This document shows positions 7,654-11,168 of a stretch of 11,168 nt of DNA, one piece after another; within the stretch, counting starts at the first letter, position 1, and the number at the start of each line of letters is the position of its first letter. Origin of the DNA: Pusillimonas sp035515275 (GTDB lineage Bacteria; Pseudomonadota; Gammaproteobacteria; Burkholderiales; Burkholderiaceae_B); assembly GCF_035515275.1 (NCBI RefSeq), contig NZ_DATJBQ010000018.1:1-11168 (forward strand), in the 5' to 3' direction. The translations under genes were made by a program, and so were the position numbers. The notes beneath the pieces are model-generated. The model saw only the letters and a list, made by a program, of their open reading frames with translations, was not told where the DNA came from and searched no databases.

Positions 7654-8119
7654 CGTAGGCGTATACGTCTATTTTATCCGGCATTTGAGTGCTGGGGGTT
7701 TGCACCAGGAAACTGCGGCCTTTGACCGTGACCTTGATTTGTTCTGAACATGACCCGAAAGACGGCGATATGGTATAGCCTTTTTTGGTCAGGACCACCC
7801 ACCGGTAAGAAACGGGGCAATCAGTGTTGCCGGAGTTGATGGATACCAGGGCAACCTGGGCGGCAGGCAGGCTGAATGCGTAGGGTATGTTGAGCAGGCC
7901 TTCAATTACCGGGGCGACATCGGTGTCATTGAAATGCAGCCGCGATTCGTAGAGGTACTCGTTGTTCTTGACCTGAAGGGTGCCGTAAGGGGTGTCAAAG
8001 ACCAGTCGCGAGGGCGTCTCGGGCCAGTTTGAGGAGGCGGCGGCTGCCCCGCCCAGCATTGCTCCGAACAGGCCGAGCAGCAAAAACACGGAACGTCGTA
8101 TAAGGCAAGGGCGGCGCAT
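7616..8119 (-). CDS. Secreted hypothetical protein, 167 aa, with signal peptide
   Basis: The family is not recognised. The first 28 residues form a clear Sec signal peptide: basic MRRPCLIRR, hydrophobic SVFLLLGLFGAMLGG, and an AAA-AS cleavage region. The mature part of about 140 residues looks beta-rich (LVFDTPYGTLQVKNNEYLYESRLHF, YRWVVLTKKGYTISPSFG) and has two cysteines, in NTDCPVSYRW and FGSCSEQ, which could form one disulfide in the periplasm. No lipobox is present. The start is ATG 8119. A minus-strand promoter at 8238-8266 with a 20-bp dyad over its -10 lies upstream and gives a leader of about 110 bases. The 138-aa gene begins inside its 3' end. A periplasmic role is inferred; substrate or partner is unknown. 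Confidence 0.82.
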   Translation of the reverse strand: MRRPCLIRRSVFLLLGLFGAMLGGAAAASSNWPETPSRLVFDTPYGTLQVKNNEYLYESRLHFNDTDVAPVIEGLLNIPYAFSLPAAQVALVSINSGNTDCPVSYRWVVLTKKGYTISPSFGSCSEQIKVTVKGRSFLVQTPSTQMPDKIDVYAYDGKTVSKRTQRQ

Positions 8120-8220
8120 AGTATTTCTGTAGCGGATGACAGTTGATACCTATGGATGCGGGGCAGCATCGGCGTGCTCTCGGAACACGAGTGTTACCAG
8201 ATGCCGCGCGACAAGTACGG

Positions 8221-8240
8221 AATGTAAACGCGATTACATT
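8221..8240. promoter_or_regulatory. Putative operator: nearly perfect 20-bp dyad
   Basis: The dyad reads AATGTAA-A-CGCG-A-TTACATT; nine of ten symmetric base pairs match, only the A/A pair beside the centre breaks symmetry. It overlaps the last bases of the minus-strand -10 box and covers the expected transcription start, the usual position of a repressor site. The half-site geometry TGTAA-N6-TTACA equals that of CRP-family sites but the bases differ. No regulator gene is in the window. Confidence 0.5.
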
Positions 8241-8266
8241 CTATTCTATTTGTACCCAAGTTTGAA
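8238..8266 (-). promoter_or_regulatory. Sigma70-like promoter for the 167-aa/138-aa genes
   Basis: Read on the minus strand, TTCAAA (8266-8261) is followed after exactly 17 bases by TAGAAT (8243-8238): four of six -35 and five of six -10 consensus bases. A second TAGAAT lies five bases upstream of the first. The start point would fall near 8231, inside the dyad, about 110 bases before ATG 8119. Confidence 0.5.
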
Positions 8267-8307
8267 GTCAGTATCATCGCGTGCCAGGGGGCGACGCCTG
8301 CAGCCAA

Positions 8308-8511
8308 TTATGCCGAGCCCAAGCTCATATATAGCGCAGCGATAAGCAGCAACAAAAAATAAACGGCTACGCCCGCCAATAGGCTTTTGACCGCAATGCG
8401 ACGTTTATCGCGCCAACCAAGTCGCCCGGGGGTGTGGTGGTGCCGGTAGGTGGCCCACCACCAGGTGGCGGCCATGGTCAGAATGCTCAGAAACAAGAAA
8501 CCGATTTTCAT
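8308..8511 (-). CDS. Small two-helix inner-membrane protein, 67 aa
   Basis: Not recognised. The protein has a hydrophobic segment at about residues 3-20 (IGFLFLSILTMAATWWWA), a basic loop (YRHHHTPGRLGWRDKRR, about 22-38) and a second hydrophobic segment at about 44-65 (SLLAGVAVYFLLLLIAALYM). By the positive-inside rule the loop is cytoplasmic and both ends face the periplasm. ATG 8511 is the only sensible start; no clear ribosome site precedes it. It lies downstream of a strong hairpin that ends the 93-aa gene, so it probably has its own transcript. Composition typical of a real small membrane protein supports the call; function is unknown. Confidence 0.68.
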   Translation of the reverse strand: MKIGFLFLSILTMAATWWWATYRHHHTPGRLGWRDKRRIAVKSLLAGVAVYFLLLLIAALYMSLGSA

Positions 8512-8552
8512 GCCGGTATTCTAGTCGCAGAGCGCGGCGGCAAGTAAGTTCA

Positions 8553-8587
8553 AACAACAGGCCCGGCGAAGCGCCGGGCCTGTTGTT
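8553..8587 (-). terminator. Strong hairpin terminator after the 93-aa gene
   Basis: A perfect 16-bp stem (8553-8568 with 8572-8587) has a 3-nt loop and an apex reading GCGAAGC. On the minus strand it is followed by a T-rich stretch, TTGTTTGAACTTACTT, so it most likely ends the transcript of the 93-aa gene, 65 bases past its stop. On the plus strand no T-tract follows. Confidence 0.7.
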
Positions 8588-8591
8588 CGGG

Positions 8592-8614
8592 CGTGGCAGG
8601 CGAAGCCTGCCGCG
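8592..8614. repeat. Second hairpin with the same GAA apex
   Basis: A 7-bp perfect stem GGCAGGC/GCCTGCC closes a GAA loop at 8602-8604; three further pairs, one a T-G wobble, extend it to 8592 and 8614. Together with the neighbouring 16-bp hairpin it forms a tandem structure in the 3' untranslated region of the 93-aa gene. Confidence 0.6.
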
Positions 8615-8651
8615 TTTGCATAGCGGCAGGGTGAGCCGTGCCGTGCCGTGC

Positions 8652-8933
8652 TTAATAGATGGGGGTGCGGTTGATGGAAACCCGCAGCTCGCCAAGAGCC
8701 TGGCTTGCAGGGCTGTCGGGGCCGTTTTGCGCAATAGCGGTGCTAAGGCGGGTTTCGAGGCCGGCGCAGTATGTTGCCCGTAAAGGCTCGGGTAGCTCGT
8801 TCAATTGTTCGATGAAAGAGGCGGCGAATTCTTCGCCCAGCCCGGTAAGGTCGGCGAAATTGACATCGCCCGATTCGTACTGGCGTGTGATCTTCAGCGC
8901 ACGGGCCCAGTACTGCTCGATGAGTTCGTTCAT
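8652..8933 (-). CDS. Hypothetical acidic protein, 93 aa
   Basis: Not recognised. The protein is acidic and mainly helical in appearance (MNELIEQYWARALKITRQYESGDVNFADL, GLGEEFAASFIEQLNELPEPLRATYCAGLETRL), with no signal peptide or membrane segment, so a soluble cytoplasmic protein is expected. It holds a single cysteine. ATG 8933 is well supported: AGGAG lies seven bases upstream, the best ribosome site among the window's small genes. The gene ends at TAA 8654-8652 and is followed by a tandem hairpin terminator. An upstream minus-strand frame ends on the same ATGA, but that frame is doubtful. A phasin-like or adaptor role would be guesswork. Confidence 0.8.
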   Translation of the reverse strand: MNELIEQYWARALKITRQYESGDVNFADLTGLGEEFAASFIEQLNELPEPLRATYCAGLETRLSTAIAQNGPDSPASQALGELRVSINRTPIY

Positions 8934-9274
8934 GACGGGTCTCCTGAGTGTTGTGCTGTTTTCAGCTCGGCATGACGGCGCTTTTGGCGACGTGATGAAT
9001 GGAGCGTCAGCGTAATTATTGTTGTGCCGCGGTGGCGGCTTGCCGTGTCAGGCTTGCTGGCGGCGAATGCCTGTTTCAGGCGGGCAGACGCGCTGGTCTG
9101 CGCATCAAGCGTACCAAACAAGCTCGCAGCGGGTTGTGACAAATTGAATGTTTTATCCAGCCCAATGTAGGTGGCTTGGCGAGCCGGGCAGGAGGAAATC
9201 AGCTGCGCGTTTTCATCCCGCCTCATTCATCGCGACCAGGCTTCATGTTGTTTCTGCAAGAAGCATGTAGTGCA
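8934..9274. other. Stretch without a convincing gene
   Basis: Apart from the ribosome site of the 93-aa gene (AGGAG on the minus strand, 8945-8941), nothing certain is seen here. A 98-codon minus-strand frame (9226-8930) ends in an ATGA overlap with the 93-aa gene. Its last third is rich in Arg, His, Thr and Ser and reads like noncoding sequence, and it has no clear ribosome site, so it is not called as a gene. A plus-strand AGGAGG at 9190-9195 is not followed by a usable start codon. Confidence 0.5.
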
Positions 9275-9304
9275 TTGAAACTAAATGTCTTTTATGAATA
9301 TAAA
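9275..9304 (+). promoter_or_regulatory. Sigma70-like promoter for the pilus operon
   Basis: TTGAAA (9275-9280) and TATAAA (9299-9304) are separated by 18 bases; each hexamer matches five of six consensus bases. The region is locally AT-rich in a GC-rich neighbourhood. The start point would be near 9311, leaving a leader of about 100 bases before ATG 9413. Confidence 0.6.
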
Positions 9305-9412
9305 GTGCGGCTGGGTAACGCGATGAATGCTTCCATCCGTATATCCCGGTCTGGTGCCCGTCGGGTGCACCGTTCAGCATGGGCTCCTTGACGTGATGAG
9401 GCAGGTGCTCCG

Positions 9413-10342
9413 ATGGCAATGCGTTTCGCGAAACGGGCGGGTGTGGTGGTCGGCACGGTACTGTGCACGGCATGCACGAGCTTGCCCGACTGGTCGGTGT
9501 TTGATCCATTCAAGGCCCACGGGCCGGTCAGCGGGGTTAGCTACAGTTTCTCGTGGCGGCTGTCGGGCAACCGCGCGGCGGGGCCACAACAGGTTTTTGA
9601 CGACGGGCGCAGCACCTGGCTGCAGTTTGATGCCCGGCACCCCATACCCGCCATCTTCGCCCGCACTGCGCAAGGAGACCAGTTGCTTAGTTACCGCCGC
9701 CACGGCGAGTATGTGGTGCTCGATGGCGTCTGGCCCGTTTTGGTGTTGCGCGCGGCTGGTTTGCAAAGTCGTGTGGAACGCATTGAAGGTGCGGGCCCGG
9801 CGCCGCGCCGCCGCGAAATGAGCGGTGTCGACGTTGAAAGTGTCGACGCTGAAACGGCAGCTTCTGGATCTGCTGATGTCGGTATTGCTGATGTTGGTAC
9901 GGTCGATGTTGGTACGGTTGATGTTGGTGCTGCTCGTCTTGAAACTGCCGGTGTTGGAGCGACCAGCGTCCCGACAGCAGGCGCTGAATCGACGCACACG
10001 ACGCTTTCCGTGCCCGAGGCCTGGCCGGTTGCTCAGGTTTCATGGCCCTCGTTCACGTATCGTGTTTCGCCGCAAGACGGAAACATCCGCTTGGCACTGT
10101 CGCGCTGGGCGGCCACATCGGGCTGGACCTTTGAACCGGAACATTGGGCGGTGGACGTCGATATCCCGATCGCCGGCACCGCTGCCTTCGAGCTTGAGTT
10201 TGACCAGGCCGTGCAGCAACTGCTTGCGTCGACCGAGCTCTCTGACAGACCTTTGCAACCTTGCTTTTATGCCAACAAAGTGCTGCGGGTTGTACCGTAT
10301 GCACAAAGCTGTGATCGAAGCATGCCTCGGGAGCGGGTCTGA
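9413..10342 (+). CDS. TcpQ-domain pilus biogenesis lipoprotein with VirB9/TrbG-like N-terminus (PilL-like)
   Basis: The 309-residue protein is the first gene of a type IVb pilus operon. The N-terminus is a lipoprotein-type signal (basic start, VVVGTVL, then CTAC with Cys21 as likely acylated residue; Cys at -3 is unusual). Residues about 40-125 (YSFSWRLSG, QVFDDGRSTWLQF, PAIFARTAQGD, YVVLDGVWPVLVLR) resemble the beta-rich VirB9/TrbG outer-membrane assembly fold. A low-complexity Ala/Val/Gly/Asp linker (about 136-200) contains 15-nt tandem repeats. Residues about 212-302 (YRVSPQDGNIRLALSRWAATSGWTFEPEHW through RPLQPCFYANKVLRVV) match the TcpQ domain, which in Tcp-type pili helps place the secretin. 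GCAGG seven bases before ATG 9413 supports the start. Its TGA overlaps the ATG of the secretin gene. An envelope location and secretin partner are inferred from family and context. Confidence 0.8.
   Translation: MAMRFAKRAGVVVGTVLCTACTSLPDWSVFDPFKAHGPVSGVSYSFSWRLSGNRAAGPQQVFDDGRSTWLQFDARHPIPAIFARTAQGDQLLSYRRHGEYVVLDGVWPVLVLRAAGLQSRVERIEGAGPAPRRREMSGVDVESVDAETAASGSADVGIADVGTVDVGTVDVGAARLETAGVGATSVPTAGAESTHTTLSVPEAWPVAQVSWPSFTYRVSPQDGNIRLALSRWAATSGWTFEPEHWAVDVDIPIAGTAAFELEFDQAVQQLLASTELSDRPLQPCFYANKVLRVVPYAQSCDRSMPRERV
9827..9934 (+). repeat. 15-nt tandem repeats encoding a pentapeptide linker
   Basis: Four in-frame 15-nt units at 9875-9934 start GATGTYGGT and encode DVGIA, DVGTV, DVGTV and DVGAA; the middle two differ at one base. 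Before them, 9827-9841 and 9842-9856 are another 15-nt pair (GTCGACGYTGAA core) encoding VDVES and VDAET. Unit length keeps the frame, so copy number could change without breaking the protein. Confidence 0.85.
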
Positions 10343-11168
10343 TGACATTGCGTCTGCCCGCCGCTTGTCTGGCTGTGTTGTTGTTGCCGGGATGTGCGCT
10401 TCAGCAAAAGCTGCTAGAAATTGCCTTGTCCTCAGAAGCGGCTCATGCGCAGGTGGCCGACGAGCGTCGTGCCTTTGCCGATGCGGTTTCCAACACGCAG
10501 GTGCGTCGTGCGGCGCAGCATGTCGACCGGCCCTGGCTCGCCGGGCGGGCGCAACCTCTGGCTCGCGAAGTCACCTTGCCGCCTGCGTTGCGGGCCAATG
10601 TACGTACCACCTTGGTGTTTCCGGGGGCGGCGCTTGAGCTTCCCGCCATTGCGCAGCGCATTACCCTGGCAACGGGCATACCGGTCTATGTGCGACCCGA
10701 TGCGCTCTTGCCCCAAGAGCGCTTTGCGCCGCGCCTGGCTGCAGGCACGGGCTTGACATCGCAGGCCGCGGGCGCGCCGATTGCCATGCACCTGGACGGC
10801 GAGGCCGGCCCCTTAAGCGGCCTGCTCGACCGAATCTCGGCCACGCTGGGCGTTCGCTGGCGCTACAACGATCAGCGCATTGAGTTCTACCGCAGCGAAA
10901 CCCGGATTTTCAATGTGCGTGCATTAACCTTGAACGCAGATGCCGAGGCGGCCCTTGGTTCGGGCTCTGACGCTGCGGGACAAGGGTTTTCAAGTGCATC
11001 CAAAACCAGGCTCAGTGGCGGCAAAGAATCGCTGATGGAGGTCGTGCGTCGCCGCATCGAGCCCTTTTTGTCTCAGGCGGGCATAGTGGTGGCCGAGCCC
11101 GGCGCAAGCTCGACGGTTGTTGTCACAGATACGCCCGAGGTACTGCAGCATATTGCCAAGTATCTTGA
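10342..11168 (+). CDS. pilN: PilN-type type IVb pilus secretin lipoprotein, N-terminal part
   Basis: The frame is open to the window end (275 complete codons). Proteins of this family are about 500-600 aa outer-membrane secretins through which a type IVb pilus (R64 Pil, Tcp, Bfp) passes. The N-terminus is a short signal peptide with lipobox LPGC, Cys18 being the lipidation site; Ala at +2 agrees with outer-membrane sorting. Residues about 85-115 (TLVFPGAALELPAIAQRITLATGIPVYVRPD) and 145-185 (PLSGLLDRISATLGVRWRYNDQRIEFYRSETRIFNV) are the N0-like secretin N-domain. A Ser/Gly-rich stretch is followed by the start of the next periplasmic domain (VVVTDTPEVLQHIAKYL). The secretin beta-barrel domain lies beyond the edge. 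ATG 10342 overlaps the preceding TGA as TGATG, so translation is likely coupled. Confidence 0.86.
   Translation, partial: MTLRLPAACLAVLLLPGCALQQKLLEIALSSEAAHAQVADERRAFADAVSNTQVRRAAQHVDRPWLAGRAQPLAREVTLPPALRANVRTTLVFPGAALELPAIAQRITLATGIPVYVRPDALLPQERFAPRLAAGTGLTSQAAGAPIAMHLDGEAGPLSGLLDRISATLGVRWRYNDQRIEFYRSETRIFNVRALTLNADAEAALGSGSDAAGQGFSSASKTRLSGGKESLMEVVRRRIEPFLSQAGIVVAEPGASSTVVVTDTPEVLQHIAKYL

Noticed and set aside
8136..8345. Plus-strand 69-aa frame divergent from the secreted-protein gene
   Set aside because: It has Cys/Arg/Ser-rich composition, no ribosome site, and overlaps the minus-strand promoter region. It is not a plausible divergent regulator.
9353..9374. Possible hairpin in the pilus leader (GGTGCCCG with CGGGTGCACC)
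   Set aside because: Pairing needs a two-base bulge in a short stem with almost no loop. There is no T-tract and no known riboswitch feature.
9827..9934. Direct repeats considered as a CRISPR-like array
   Set aside because: Units are 15 nt, abut without spacers and lie in frame inside a gene, so they are a coding tandem repeat.
9374..9997. Minus-strand frames (207 aa and, at 9687-10043, 118 aa) with repeating Asn/Thr/Ile or Gln/His/Tyr pentads
   Set aside because: The periodicity is the complement of the 15-nt repeats in the pilus gene. The frames have no ribosome site or family resemblance and lie opposite a well-supported gene.
9825..10637. Plus-strand 270-aa frame across both pilus genes
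   Set aside because: It is out of frame with two recognised proteins, very rich in Arg, Leu and Cys, and typical of a shadow frame in GC-rich DNA.

Overview
The window looks like a GC-rich betaproteobacterial chromosome, most likely Burkholderiales and Alcaligenaceae-like. This is inferred from protein style and from the combination of aroG, an FAD-dependent D-2-hydroxyacid dehydrogenase, mnmA, a GST and purB. No rRNA, tRNA, transposase, integrase or CRISPR array is visible.

Left part (1-7142) is housekeeping and metabolism. It starts inside the 3' end of a class I DAHP synthase gene (aroG-type), which is closed by a hairpin terminator at 431-455. Next come a D-lactate dehydrogenase/GlcD-family FAD oxidoreductase (494-1921, TTG start) and mnmA (1948-3063). 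A bidirectional terminator (3101-3131) separates mnmA from a convergent glutathione S-transferase gene (3159-3806, minus). The GST gene is divergent from purB (3979-5355, plus). purB and a minus-strand SulP/STAS anion transporter gene (5352-7142) end on one shared palindromic TTAA.

Middle part (7237-8933, minus strand) is a run of small unrecognised genes. In transcription order they are a 93-aa acidic protein, a 67-aa two-helix membrane protein, a 167-aa secreted protein with two cysteines, and an overlapping 138-aa protein. The 93-aa gene ends in a strong hairpin terminator. The 167-aa/138-aa pair has its own likely promoter, with a nearly perfect 20-bp dyad lying over the -10 and the expected start point. 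This is the best candidate for an undescribed regulated unit in the window.

Right part (9275-11168, plus strand) is the opening of a type IVb pilus locus. After a good sigma70-like promoter there is a lipoprotein-like gene with a VirB9/TrbG-like N-terminal region, a linker of 15-nt tandem repeats and a TcpQ-type C-terminal domain. It is coupled by TGATG to a PilN-type secretin lipoprotein gene that runs off the window. Stretch 8934-9274 holds no convincing gene.
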